This document shows, piece after piece, positions 10,954 to 20,038 of a stretch of 64,000 nt of DNA (its first letter is position 1; every line of letters begins with the position of its first letter). A program made the position numbers and the translations under genes. The notes under the pieces were generated by a model that was given only the letters and a program-made list of their open reading frames with translations, was not told where the DNA came from and did not search any database. This stretch comes from Colwellia hornerae (GTDB lineage: Bacteria > Pseudomonadota > Gammaproteobacteria > Enterobacterales > Alteromonadaceae): positions 1-64,000 of the forward strand of contig NZ_VOLR01000010.1 of NCBI RefSeq assembly GCF_007954355.1. Direction: 5' to 3'.

Positions 10954-11217
10954 TCGTGTTTTTTTAAGCTAGGCGGAGTAACACCTTGCTGGGGTATTTG
11001 AGCGTATAATAGATGTAGCATGAATAAAAAAACTTAAGTGTTAAATGCCATAATCGAACGACTAGCAGAGCCCACCATGGAAAGGTTTAGCCCAATATTA
11101 GCTTAAAATGATAAGTAGGCCTTGTTACAATGACTGAAAATAAAGTTAAGCTAATTACAAAACATTAATATTTTGTACTAAGATTAAGCTATTATTTTAA
11201 CGTTCCTAGGCCAACAT

Positions 11218-12252
11218 TTGCACTTTCATTTAAGAACGGGCTTGTCTAAACGTATAGTAGTGCTACTGCACTGTGCTGCACTGTTTATTATATTCAGTTA
11301 TGGTCTTCATCATGTTATTAATGAAATAGAACTATTAGGCTATCTACTTTTAGCATCCTCTTGCCTGCTGTCTATTTCTCTTTATTGTGTTTATAAAAAT
11401 AATTTTTCTGCGTTACTGTTAAAAATATTAACCTTGATGATCACCCTAGTCATTATTGTTGCTTGTTATTTTTTAGGTATCCGCGGCATCATATTTGTTT
11501 TTCCTTTAATGACGGCTTATTTTTATAGTTTCCCATATAAAGTGGCTGTTATTACAGCCATTATTGTGTCAGCCTGCGCCTTGCTCGCTTCGTTAAATAT
11601 AGTAGAGCCTCAAACGGTGTTAAGGTTATCAATTGCGTTAGCGATGAATATACTTTTTATTACTTGTATTGCTCACTTAATTTACAAACAACAAATGGGC
11701 TTGGTAAAAGAAGCTCGAGAAGACCAATTAACCGGAATTGCTAATAGAAGATATTTTAATGAGTTACTAACACTAGCTCTAGTCGAGGCTAAAAAATCAG
11801 ATACCCTCGTCGTCTTGCTTTACTTAGATTTAGATGACTTTAAAGCTGTCAATGATAGCTATGGTCACTGTATTGGCGATTGTGTTTTAAAAGAAGCCAG
11901 TACTAGGTTGCAGTCTTGTATTCGAGAAGCAGATGCCGTTTGTCAGCTTGACCAAATAGAGACTAAAGAGCATGTTGCTCGCTTAGGTGGTGATGAATTT
12001 GCCATTATATTAAAAGATGTTATTTGTATTAGTGAAATTGACGAGGTGACCGAACGTATTTTAGCTAAAATGAATGAACCCTATATTATTGATACATTAA
12101 CTTTATACTGCCACGCGAGCATTGGAATGGCATGGAATAAAGATAAAAGTAGCTCACCGCAATTATTAATGCAACAAGCTGATTCGGCGATGTATCAAGC
12201 CAAAGAAAAAGGTAAGCAGAGTTGCCATACTTTTAATTATGCGACTAACTAA
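11218..12252 (+). CDS. Membrane diguanylate cyclase (GGDEF)
   Basis: The protein makes cyclic di-GMP from two GTP. It has five to six transmembrane helices (residues about 12-155) followed by a cytoplasmic GGDEF domain with an intact active-site motif GGDEF at 257-261. The upstream inhibitory-site motif READ (236-239) is separated from the ARLGGDEF segment by about 12 extra residues (CQLDQIETKEHV) compared with the usual READxVARLGGDEF spacing. The called start is TTG at 11218, supported only by AGG 7 bases upstream; a slightly shorter N-terminus is possible. No EAL domain is present. Confidence 0.88.
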   Translation: MHFHLRTGLSKRIVVLLHCAALFIIFSYGLHHVINEIELLGYLLLASSCLLSISLYCVYKNNFSALLLKILTLMITLVIIVACYFLGIRGIIFVFPLMTAYFYSFPYKVAVITAIIVSACALLASLNIVEPQTVLRLSIALAMNILFITCIAHLIYKQQMGLVKEAREDQLTGIANRRYFNELLTLALVEAKKSDTLVVLLYLDLDDFKAVNDSYGHCIGDCVLKEASTRLQSCIREADAVCQLDQIETKEHVARLGGDEFAIILKDVICISEIDEVTERILAKMNEPYIIDTLTLYCHASIGMAWNKDKSSSPQLLMQQADSAMYQAKEKGKQSCHTFNYATN

Positions 12253-12325
12253 CAATATTCACTATCTGCTAAGTTATCAGCTCTATAAGCAAGCGTTTCC
12301 CGTTATAGGACAATGACAGGACAAT

Positions 12326-12413
12326 GACTCAAGTTAGCTGAGTATGATAAAAACACCGAGTTAACAATACGGCTCCCTCGGCACTTAACAACAGTAAATA
12401 AGTATTTATAATC
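12326..12413 (+). pseudogene. Degenerate copy of the serine hydrolase 3' end
   Basis: These 88 bases align without gaps to 10868-10955, the last codons and stop of the beta-lactamase-family gene. By hand count about 66 of 88 positions match, including AAGTTAGCTGAG, GATAAAAAC, GGCACTTAAC and GTAAATAA. The frame is broken by stop codons. It is probably what remains of a second, tandem paralogue, with the diguanylate cyclase gene now lying between the two. Confidence 0.7.
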
Positions 12414-12428
12414 TAATTGTCGATAAGA

Positions 12429-12454
12429 GAAGCACCAAAGTAGTGAGGTGCTTC
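12429..12454. terminator. Hairpin downstream of the Rap1a-like gene
   Basis: GAAGCACC and GGTGCTTC form an 8-bp stem with a 10-base loop. There is no proper T-run, so termination is only possible, not shown. Confidence 0.4.
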
Positions 12455-12490
12455 ATATAGCGCTAAAGCATTATTTATCTGCTTTTATTA

Positions 12491-12949
12491 TCAACATGGA
12501 AAATCTGAAACTAACGTTTCAAATAAGACCACTTTTAGAGGTTTAGTCTCTAAGTCATCTATTTTCATCGATTTGGCTACTTTAGAAGCCACTCTTTTCC
12601 TATCGTCTTCAAGGGGGATACAAAACTCATAAACACCTTCATTTTCCATCAATGATTTCCTCGCCGTAACACGTGTTTTATATGCTCGTTTGACAAAGTC
12701 ACTAACTTGCTCTCGAGGATTATCGATTAATGCCTCTGGTTTTACTACCGCACTTTCTGAAAGTAACGATGAGTCAATAAATCCGTCGATATAAAGTTTG
12801 CATGGATTAATTTCACTGCGGTCTATACCTTGTTGGTATGCCTTACACGATTTGATAATATCAGACTTAAAGTCTGCAAATGCTGAACCACTAGCCAATA
12901 AAAAACAGACAAAAATAAATTTAGCCATAAGATTTTTTGTGAACTTCAT
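12491..12949 (-). CDS. Exported protein of Rap1a/Tai-like type
   Basis: This 152-residue protein has a clear signal peptide (FIFVCFLLASGSAFA, cleavage near residue 25). The mature part has cysteines in CKAYQQGID, PCKLYIDGF, FCIPLEDDR and a terminal DFPC. This spacing (C..Y..GI, FCIP, L...FPC) resembles the Rap1a/Tai fold, whose best-known members are immunity proteins against secreted effectors. No T6SS or effector gene is nearby, so an immunity role is not supported by context. The assignment rests on the cysteine/proline pattern only. Confidence 0.6.
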   Translation of the reverse strand: MKFTKNLMAKFIFVCFLLASGSAFADFKSDIIKSCKAYQQGIDRSEINPCKLYIDGFIDSSLLSESAVVKPEALIDNPREQVSDFVKRAYKTRVTARKSLMENEGVYEFCIPLEDDRKRVASKVAKSMKIDDLETKPLKVVLFETLVSDFPC

Positions 12950-13209
12950 TTTTAAAATTCCTTAATTCAATTAATTTTACAGATAATCACCCGACTAACA
13001 TTCCGCTACTAATAACAGAAACTAAAATAATAGTTAGCTCGGATACTTATATATCCTAACCTAAGCAGTTTTATCTTTCTAGGTATTTTATAGCCAAAAA
13101 GTAAAACAATAAAAGTCGATTGTTATTGCGTTATTATCAGAAAAAAGTTGACAAAAAACCCAAGGATCATTATTTTTAATGACCATAGGTAAATTCTCAA
13201 GAGAACATT

Positions 13210-14118
13210 ATGGCAAAACTAAACTACCATCATTTACAGTATTTTAATGCAATAGCTAAACATGGCAGTATTGCCCAAGCATCAAAAATTATTCATATAA
13301 CCCCACAAACATTGAGTGCTCAACTCAGTACTTTTGAAGAACAATTAGGCTATCTGTTGTTTGAACGAAAAGGAAAACGTTTGGTGTTAAATGAAATGGG
13401 ACGCCTAACTTACAGCTATAGCCAAGAAATATTCAGTTTAGGGGACGAATTACTCTCTTCACTTAAAAATCATTCAGCAGATTTTGCTTCTCGCTTCTCA
13501 ATAGGCGTCACCGATGTTATCGCGAAAGTATTTTCTTTTCATTTTCTTAAGCAAATTTATACCATGGATAGTTCGATAAAATTAATCTGTAAAGAAACTA
13601 GTTTAGAGGTATTGCTTGGAGAGTTGGCGATAAATAAATTAGACGCGATACTAACTGATACTCCCCTGCCTGCGAATTCACCGTTAAAGGCGTATAGCCA
13701 TGCTATTGGAAAAAGTGGTTTTAGCTTTTTTGCTCACCAGCACTTGGCCAATAAATTACAAGCTAACTTTCCTCACTCGCTTGATGGACAGTCATTTTTC
13801 ATTGCCGGTGAAGGTACAAATCAACGTTTAAGTATACTTTCTTGGTTTAATCAATTAAGTATCTCGCCATTAATTATTGGAGAATTTGATGATTCAATAT
13901 TAACTAAATATTTTGGTCAGGCGGGTTATGGTGTATTTTGTGCACCGACAATCATTGAAGATCATGTTATGGAGCAGTTTAATGTCAGTATTATCGGCAA
14001 AACCAATGATATAACCGAACACTACTACCTAATATCTCCCGAACGTAAGGTTAAACATCCAGCTGTTCAGCATTTATTAACCGAAGGAAAAAAGCTATTT
14101 AAACAACCGATGGCATAA
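13210..14118 (+). CDS. nhaR: LysR-family regulator, NhaR-like
   Basis: This 302-residue protein has an N-terminal winged HTH (LNYHHLQYFNAIAKHGSIAQASKIIHITPQTLSAQLSTFEEQLG) and a substrate-binding-type effector domain. The opening LNYHHLQYF, TPQTLSAQ, the RKGKRL stretch and the C-terminal GEFDD...FGQAGYGVF segment correspond closely to E. coli NhaR, the sodium-responsive activator. The NhaC-type antiporter lies about 4 kb upstream, not adjacent, so a regulatory link is possible but unproven. Confidence 0.85.
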   Translation: MAKLNYHHLQYFNAIAKHGSIAQASKIIHITPQTLSAQLSTFEEQLGYLLFERKGKRLVLNEMGRLTYSYSQEIFSLGDELLSSLKNHSADFASRFSIGVTDVIAKVFSFHFLKQIYTMDSSIKLICKETSLEVLLGELAINKLDAILTDTPLPANSPLKAYSHAIGKSGFSFFAHQHLANKLQANFPHSLDGQSFFIAGEGTNQRLSILSWFNQLSISPLIIGEFDDSILTKYFGQAGYGVFCAPTIIEDHVMEQFNVSIIGKTNDITEHYYLISPERKVKHPAVQHLLTEGKKLFKQPMA

Positions 14119-14225
14119 ATTTGCCAAGCAGTTAGCACAAATAAAGCCCCAAGACGGCGATTGGCAACTATCTTTATTCTTGGAACTTTACCCTATGTTC
14201 GAGCGGTAACTCGTTTAGATATTTA

Positions 14226-15422
14226 TCATTTAGAGACTTCTGGAAAGTTGAGGGTTAATTTAGCGCCATCGGTATATGTTTTATCTAGGGATAAATAACC
14301 TTGCTGTTTACGTGCAAAATCGCCACATAAACTTAAACCTAAACCGTAACCTGACTCACCTTGAGTGCCACAATGGCTAGCGACACAATCGCTAAATAGT
14401 TGGTCTTGTATTTCTTGTGGAACGCCCTTGCCTGTATCTGTTATCACCAGTTTAACCTGACCATCATTGGATTTAGCTTCAATGTGTATACTGCCATGCT
14501 CTGGCGTATACTTAATGGCATTTGACAATAAATTGCGAATAATAGTTTTTGTTAAATTAACATCCGCCATTACTGTGATATTTTCATTGGTATCGTGTTT
14601 AACCGTGATTTTTTTTAAATTGAAACTATCACCCATCAAGTCGATCGTTTCGGTTATCAGTGGTTTCAACGCTGTCGCTTTTAATTCAGCATGAACCGCG
14701 CCTAATTGATTACGTGACCATTGCAGGATTTCGTCTAATAGCTGATAAAAGGTCAATGATGACTCTAAAATACCATCGGACATTTCAGCAATAAGTTCAG
14801 GATCAAGCGTATCGGCATTTTCATGCAGAAGTTTTGATAACCCCAAGATACCATTAAAAGGAGAGCGTAAATCATGAGCCAAAATGGCAAATATTTTTTC
14901 CTGATCGGCTTGCATACGCTCTAACTGACGGTTACGTAGTCTCAGTTCTAACTGACTAACCACTTGTTTTGCTAGAGTGTTTAATGCTAACTGTTGTTTT
15001 TCATCCAGTTTATGAGGTGCCGTATCAATAACACATAAGGTGCCAATAGGCATACCATTTGAACTGACCAGTGGCGCGCCCGCATAAAAACGAATATCTG
15101 GAGAACCCGTTACTAACGGATTATCGACAAAGCGTTCATCCTCTAAGGTGTCTGGTACTTCAAAGACGTCATCTTGCAAAATGGCATGAGAACAAAAAGC
15201 CATATCCCTTGGCGTTTCATTGGCATTAAGACCTACACGAGATTTGAACCACTGGCGGTCTTTATCAACAAGGGAGATAAGAGAAATAGAAGTTCCACAA
15301 ATGACGCTTGCCAACTGCGTAAGTTCATCCAGCACTTTTTCGTCTTCGGTATCTAATACTTCATATCTGAGTAGTTCATCAATACGTTGTAATTCTTCGG
15401 GGTGCAGCTCAGCACTTATCAT
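14226..15422 (-). CDS. GAF-domain sensor histidine kinase
   Basis: This is a soluble kinase of about 398 residues. The start is placed at 15422 (MISAELHPEE), because AAGGAT lies 9 bases upstream; the ATG at 15446 has no ribosome site. A GAF domain spans about 20-165 (SVICGTSISLISLVDKDRQWFKS, GTLCVID). A HisKA domain follows with the phospho-acceptor in LAHDLRSPFNGILG (about 183-196), then a HATPase with N box NLLSNAIKYTP, ITDTGKGVP and GYGLGLSLC. No transmembrane segment is seen, so it probably senses an internal signal. No response regulator is adjacent. Confidence 0.9.
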   Translation of the reverse strand: MISAELHPEELQRIDELLRYEVLDTEDEKVLDELTQLASVICGTSISLISLVDKDRQWFKSRVGLNANETPRDMAFCSHAILQDDVFEVPDTLEDERFVDNPLVTGSPDIRFYAGAPLVSSNGMPIGTLCVIDTAPHKLDEKQQLALNTLAKQVVSQLELRLRNRQLERMQADQEKIFAILAHDLRSPFNGILGLSKLLHENADTLDPELIAEMSDGILESSLTFYQLLDEILQWSRNQLGAVHAELKATALKPLITETIDLMGDSFNLKKITVKHDTNENITVMADVNLTKTIIRNLLSNAIKYTPEHGSIHIEAKSNDGQVKLVITDTGKGVPQEIQDQLFSDCVASHCGTQGESGYGLGLSLCGDFARKQQGYLSLDKTYTDGAKLTLNFPEVSK

Positions 15423-15702
15423 AATACGCAAATCCTTAGGGTGCATTAACTACGTTTATAGGAAAAACAGGTAATTACACTGGTACCTTCAACTATATAC
15501 TAGTGACTATAACGTATTTTACAATGTTAAGTTCTGATATTTAGCGGTATAAATAAAATTAATGATAATTTAAAATTATATTGCTTTAATCATGTAACTG
15601 TCAGTAAAAATAAATAGCATAATTTCCCACCCCCCTCAACTAAAGGGGCAGGAAAATCCATTGGTAATATATTTCAGCATAAAGATTTGTGATTAATACG
15701 TT

Positions 15703-16509
15703 TTAGATGTTCTTTGGTTTTTTACAACTAGGTGCATTACTGGCTTTATAATAAGCTTGGGACTTCGGTAAATGTTCAGTTAACTGATTAATACGAGTTT
15801 CATTTGATGGATGTGTTGACATAAATTCTGGTGGTGAACCATTTGAAAGTTTAGCCATGTTCTGCCACAAACTAATAGCTGCCGATGGTTCAAATCCTGA
15901 TTTTGCCATTAAGTCTTGTCCAACAATATCAGCTTCACTTTCATGGGTACGTCCATAAGGCATTAATATACCGTATTGTAATCCTAAGCCTAAACCAGAC
16001 ATCCACAAGTTGCGGTTTTCAACATTTCCAACTGATAGGGCCGTATCAACAACAGCCATACCTGTTTGAGAAATTTTACTAGATGACATTCTTTCATTCG
16101 AGTGGCGTTCAATAACATGCCCTACTTCATGGCCAATAATTGCCCCGAGTTGGTTTTGATTTTCAGCAACTTTTAAAATACCCGTATAAACGCCAATTTT
16201 CCCGCCAGGTAAAGCGAATGCATTGACTTGTTCAGAGTCAAAAACAACGACTTCCCACTCTCCTTTATGAGCGGATTTAGGCACGTTTTTAGTGATTGCT
16301 TTCGCTACACATTGTACATAATTATTTATCGCAATATCGGTACTGATTTTTTCTTTTTCTTTCATTTGTTCAAACGAACTGGCACCCATTTTATTGAGAT
16401 CTGAACTTGAGAAAAGCGTTATTTGATTACGTCCAGTCGAAGATTTTGCACAGCTTGCTAAAACGATAAGTGCAGCAAGTGTTAGTAAGAGGGGAGCCTT
16501 GTAATTCAC
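15703..16509 (-). CDS. M48-family metalloprotease lipoprotein (LoiP/YggG-like)
   Basis: This 268-residue protein has a lipoprotein signal peptide (LAALIVLASC, lipid-modified Cys near residue 20). The zinc site is HEVGH in IIGHEVGHVIERH, with the third ligand in the downstream ESEADIVG motif. Family members act in periplasmic or outer-membrane protein quality control. It lies 87 bases downstream of the sensor kinase gene in the same direction and may be part of that operon. Confidence 0.9.
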   Translation of the reverse strand: MNYKAPLLLTLAALIVLASCAKSSTGRNQITLFSSSDLNKMGASSFEQMKEKEKISTDIAINNYVQCVAKAITKNVPKSAHKGEWEVVVFDSEQVNAFALPGGKIGVYTGILKVAENQNQLGAIIGHEVGHVIERHSNERMSSSKISQTGMAVVDTALSVGNVENRNLWMSGLGLGLQYGILMPYGRTHESEADIVGQDLMAKSGFEPSAAISLWQNMAKLSNGSPPEFMSTHPSNETRINQLTEHLPKSQAYYKASNAPSCKKPKNI

Positions 16510-16596
16510 GATATTTCCTTAGGTGAAGTTTTTAAATGAAATCCTGATAGGTATTCTAAGGAATGTTGGCAAACAATTCGACTGTTAAAATTCAAT

Positions 16597-18078
16597 TTAT
16601 AACGAAACTTTACCTAAATTAATAGAAAATGTTGTCCCTTCGCCTAATTTACTCGTTACCTTTATATCAGATTTTAATAATTCCAGTAGCTTTTTAGTGA
16701 TAGCAAGTCCAAGTCCAGTATGCTTCTCCTTGTCTTGCACTGCATTACTTGCACGGTAGCGCGTATCAAAAATATAAGGAAGCTCATCTTCTTTAATGCC
16801 TGTGCCCGTATCAGTAATATTTAATTGACAGTAGTTTTTATCCACCTCAGTAATAGATAGGGTAATTTTTCCTAACTCAGCGGTATGGCGAATAGCATTT
16901 TCTAGTAAATTACTTAATACCCGCTCTAATTTTCCAATATCACTATGAACTTGGGTGTAAGAACACTCAGGAACAATATTAATTTCTATATTCTTAGCTG
17001 AGGTCTGCAAACTAAATTTAGCAACAACATCATACAAAAGTTCAGCTAAATTAAACGCTTCAAGATTTAAAGAAACTTGACCACTTTCAAGATGAGCTAG
17101 CTCAAATATTTGATCAATAAGTCCTTTCAATTGTTGAGCGTTTTTCAACGCTATTTCGATATATTTTTGTCGCTGCTCTTTAGTGACCTGATCACTTTTT
17201 AACTCAAGGGTTTCAATATAACCTTGCAGAGACGACAGTGGTGTTCGTAAATCATGAGAAATATCAGCCAACAGCTCTCGTCGATGATCATCATTTTTTT
17301 GTAACATGCCAAACTGTTGATTAATTTGTTTAACCATTTGCTCAAACGCTTCGCCAAGTTGGTGCACTTCATTGCGACTGTTAGGCATCCATTTAGCGAG
17401 ATTGACTTTACTTTGATCAAAACCAACCGCTCTTAGTGCTTTAATATCTCTACTCAAACGCCTTAATGGACGAGTAAAATAAGCAAATATTCCTAACATC
17501 ACTACAAAGAAGAACAGCATGGCACCAAACATTGCCAAAATAGAGAGCTCGGCTTGCCTGCTTGACTGTAATCGCTTAAAAGCAGATTCGTAACGTTCAC
17601 CTGTAACAATGACATATAAGTAACCTTGCAAACTATTGCCATTAAAAACAGGCGCGGCAGAAAATATTTTTTTACGAGAAAGATGTTGCGGGTCATCGCC
17701 ATAAATAGGTAACGCAGCTTGATTTTGTGTTAATTGAATGAGTGGAAGTAAATCAATTTTTGTACGTTTAATTAATGTTGGCGTAATCGAGTGAGTGATA
17801 ATTTCACCTTTGGGGTCAACAAAATAAAATTCGAAGGCGGGTCCCATAACCATTAAGGTATGAAATAAGTTTTTCAATGCTTGATGATCATAAACACCTT
17901 GTTGTAATAATGGGTTGTCTCTGGCTAAATTGGCTGCTAAAGATAAGTGTAAATTTTGCTCTGATTCATATCTTGTTTTTTGCTCAAGTTGTTGTGCCCA
18001 AATATAAAACACACTAATAATTGCGATAAATACCACCAATAAAGAAAGAGATAAACGGTGATATAAAGACAGTTTCAT
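16597..18078 (-). CDS. Membrane sensor histidine kinase
   Basis: This 493-residue kinase has two transmembrane helices (about 9-28 and 178-203) flanking a ~150-residue periplasmic sensor domain (AFEFYFVDPKGEIITHS suggests a CHASE/sCache-like fold). A HAMP segment follows (RPLRRLSRDIKALR), then HisKA with phospho-acceptor His in DISHDLRTPLSSLQGY, and a HATPase (NLLENAIRHT, DTGTGIKEDE, HTGLGLAI). Its start overlaps the response-regulator gene by 4 bases (18075-18078), so the two are co-transcribed and presumably cognate partners. Confidence 0.92.
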   Translation of the reverse strand: MKLSLYHRLSLSLLVVFIAIISVFYIWAQQLEQKTRYESEQNLHLSLAANLARDNPLLQQGVYDHQALKNLFHTLMVMGPAFEFYFVDPKGEIITHSITPTLIKRTKIDLLPLIQLTQNQAALPIYGDDPQHLSRKKIFSAAPVFNGNSLQGYLYVIVTGERYESAFKRLQSSRQAELSILAMFGAMLFFFVVMLGIFAYFTRPLRRLSRDIKALRAVGFDQSKVNLAKWMPNSRNEVHQLGEAFEQMVKQINQQFGMLQKNDDHRRELLADISHDLRTPLSSLQGYIETLELKSDQVTKEQRQKYIEIALKNAQQLKGLIDQIFELAHLESGQVSLNLEAFNLAELLYDVVAKFSLQTSAKNIEINIVPECSYTQVHSDIGKLERVLSNLLENAIRHTAELGKITLSITEVDKNYCQLNITDTGTGIKEDELPYIFDTRYRASNAVQDKEKHTGLGLAITKKLLELLKSDIKVTSKLGEGTTFSINLGKVSL

Positions 18079-18800
18079 GCGGCAACACCTTTTTTATTAA
18101 ATTTATAACCCACCCCCCAAACTGTTTGTACAATTTCAGGTTTAGTGGTATTTCTTTCAACTTTGTTACGTAAGCGATTAATATGAGAGTTTACCGTGTG
18201 CTCATAACCGCTATGGTGGTATCCCCAGACATTACTGAGTAACTGTTCTCGAGAAAATACTTGTTCAGGATGAGAAGCCAAAAATAATAGTAAGTCGAAT
18301 TCAGTCGAAGTTAGCTCGAGTTCTTTTCCAGCTAATAGCGTTCGATGAGTGGTATTATTAATTTGCAGTTCACCTATTGTTAAATGCTGCTCTGGTTGCT
18401 GTTGTTGTGTGTGTTGTTGCTCTCGCTGAGCCGCTAAATGTAAACGTCGCAGCTGACTTCTTACCCTAGCTTGTAATTCACGCACACTAAAAGGCTTACT
18501 CATATAATCGTCTGCACCCAATTCAAGCCCTAATACACGATCAATTTCACTATCACGAGAGGTTATCATTAAGATCACTTGTTCTGGTTTTTGTTCACGT
18601 AATTGTCGGCACACATCTAAACCTGAAATCCCTGGTAGCATCACATCCAGTAAAACCAGGGCATAGTTATTATCAACAAGTTTCTGCAACGCTAACTCTC
18701 CGGTTAAGCAGTGTTCAACCGTTAATGACAGTTCTTGTAAATTTAAAATCATTAAATCTGCAATATCTTGATCATCTTCAACCACTAAAATTGTGTCCAT
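18075..18800 (-). CDS. OmpR/PhoB-type response regulator
   Basis: This 241-residue regulator has a receiver domain (about 1-120; acidic pocket VEDDQD, phospho-acceptor Asp in LVLLDVMLPG, K in DDYMSKPF). A glutamine- and histidine-rich linker follows (QREQQHTQQQQPEQH, about 127-141), then a winged-helix DNA-binding domain (LTSTEFDLLLFLASHP, YEHTVNSHINRLRNKVE). It is the partner of the overlapping sensor kinase. The kinase/regulator pair and the M48 protease form an apparent minus-strand operon downstream of the two spondin-domain genes. Confidence 0.94.
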   Translation of the reverse strand: MDTILVVEDDQDIADLMILNLQELSLTVEHCLTGELALQKLVDNNYALVLLDVMLPGISGLDVCRQLREQKPEQVILMITSRDSEIDRVLGLELGADDYMSKPFSVRELQARVRSQLRRLHLAAQREQQHTQQQQPEQHLTIGELQINNTTHRTLLAGKELELTSTEFDLLLFLASHPEQVFSREQLLSNVWGYHHSGYEHTVNSHINRLRNKVERNTTKPEIVQTVWGVGYKFNKKGVAA

Positions 18801-19178
18801 GCTTTGCTCCGTTTTATTCTATTTATTATTAAGAATTACAGCACAAAGAAAAAAACATTTTCAATTATTTATTGAATATACTTATTGGACAAATTTAATG
18901 CTCTCAATATTATTAGGTAGCCAAGCAGGAGTTATAAACTTCATCGACTCAAGTTAAGCTATTATTGAGCTCCCCCCCCATCGATACATCTAACACCTAA
19001 GTCAATACCAACAAAATTAATATGTTCTACATTATTTTTCTTTATGCCTGAGCATAAGAACTTACTCAGGCATAAATACTTTCGAAACATTTTTATTTTA
19101 GCTTGTATCAACTCTTTGACTTTACTATATATCACTAACAATTTAGAGATAGTGACGCCTTTAGCGACGTCTGCCAAT
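18801..19178. other. Intergenic region with a long inverted repeat
   Basis: This stretch contains the response-regulator promoter region and a perfect 12-bp inverted repeat, TTTATGCCTGAG (19041-19052) / CTCAGGCATAAA (19065-19076) with a 12-base loop. It lies about 100 bases past the stop of the spondin-domain gene. There is no T-run, so it may be a transcript-end hairpin or a binding site. No believable gene is seen: a 71-codon minus-strand frame at 18962-19177 has no ribosome site or family signature. Confidence 0.6.
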
Positions 19179-20021
19179 TTATCGAGTTCGGGTTACTATG
19201 ATACGTGCCGTTGGATTGTCCCAGCGATCCGCTTCTGTTAATACCGACGTACTTAAACCTTCCTTACTCTCATCATTAGCATTGGCATTAGTAACAACGC
19301 CTCTATGGAAATGAACTAAGTCAAAAAGATCATCACGTGCTGCATCAAAACCCGCACTTGCTCCACCGCCACCTGCAGCACCGGCTGCTGGACCAGGTAT
19401 AGTACTTGCCGTCTCAGTATTAGCTTCTGTACCAGAATCCCACGTAGGTGCCATAAAGCTCATTGACTGTCCGACAGTCATATTACTTATGTCAGCCGCA
19501 TTAAGACCGGTAAACGCATCATTAGTATCAACTAACATTGTTGTGAAGCTAAGTCTTAAATCATCAACGTCAAGTAAGGGGACAAGGAGTGTCGACATTG
19601 TACCAATAGACCGAGGTCCCGTTGCACCATCTGTAGCGGTAGCATCTAAATACTGGGTTGCAGCTAAAGCTTCAGCAAGAAGTTCAGTAGGGTCACCACC
19701 TTCAGCGAGCTGCTCTAAACCAAGACTGGCTGCTTCACCATCGATAAAGGCATGGTAGCCAGGTTCATGGAGAATAATTGCCGCAGGTGAAAATGGCTGG
19801 CTGTAGGTTAAATTAGTTAACTGAACAGTGAAAACAGCTAGGTTACCGTTAGTGCCATTCGTACCGTTAGTTCCATTAGTACCATCAGCACCGTTAGCAC
19901 CATCAACACCCGCAGTACCGGCTTGACCCGCTGTACCATTACTTCCATCATCACCGCCACAACCCGTTGCTAATACAGCAATAAGAGGCAATAACACTAA
20001 ACTTATTTTATTAATATTCAT
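19179..20021 (-). CDS. Spondin-domain lipoprotein with collagen-like Gly repeats
   Basis: This 280-residue protein has a lipobox (LIAVLATGC, Cys near 21) followed by a collagen-like low-complexity tract of G-x-x triplets (about 27-58: AGVDGANGADG, then several NGT repeats). A spondin_N-like domain occupies the rest. Its landmarks are VQLTNLTYSQPFSPAAIILHEPGYHAF, LLDVDDLRLSFTTMLVDTNDAFTGL and the terminal WDNPTARIIVTR. It is tandem with a paralogue 17 bases upstream. Probably outer-membrane anchored with the domain displayed outside. The ligand is unknown. Confidence 0.85.
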   Translation of the reverse strand: MNINKISLVLLPLIAVLATGCGGDDGSNGTAGQAGTAGVDGANGADGTNGTNGTNGTNGNLAVFTVQLTNLTYSQPFSPAAIILHEPGYHAFIDGEAASLGLEQLAEGGDPTELLAEALAATQYLDATATDGATGPRSIGTMSTLLVPLLDVDDLRLSFTTMLVDTNDAFTGLNAADISNMTVGQSMSFMAPTWDSGTEANTETASTIPGPAAGAAGGGGASAGFDAARDDLFDLVHFHRGVVTNANANDESKEGLSTSVLTEADRWDNPTARIIVTRTR

Positions 20022-20038
20022 GTTCTATTCTCCCTAAA

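Noticed and set aside
12491-12949. T6SS immunity protein
   Set aside because: The cysteine pattern is Rap1a/Tai-like, but no effector or T6SS gene lies nearby, so only the fold is suggested.
8048-14118. A single nhaC-nhaR sodium-response operon
   Set aside because: The genes are separated by about 4 kb and three unrelated genes; only a distant regulatory link is possible.
18962-19177. 71-codon minus-strand gene
   Set aside because: No ribosome site or family signature, and it spans the 12-bp inverted repeat; more likely untranslated sequence.
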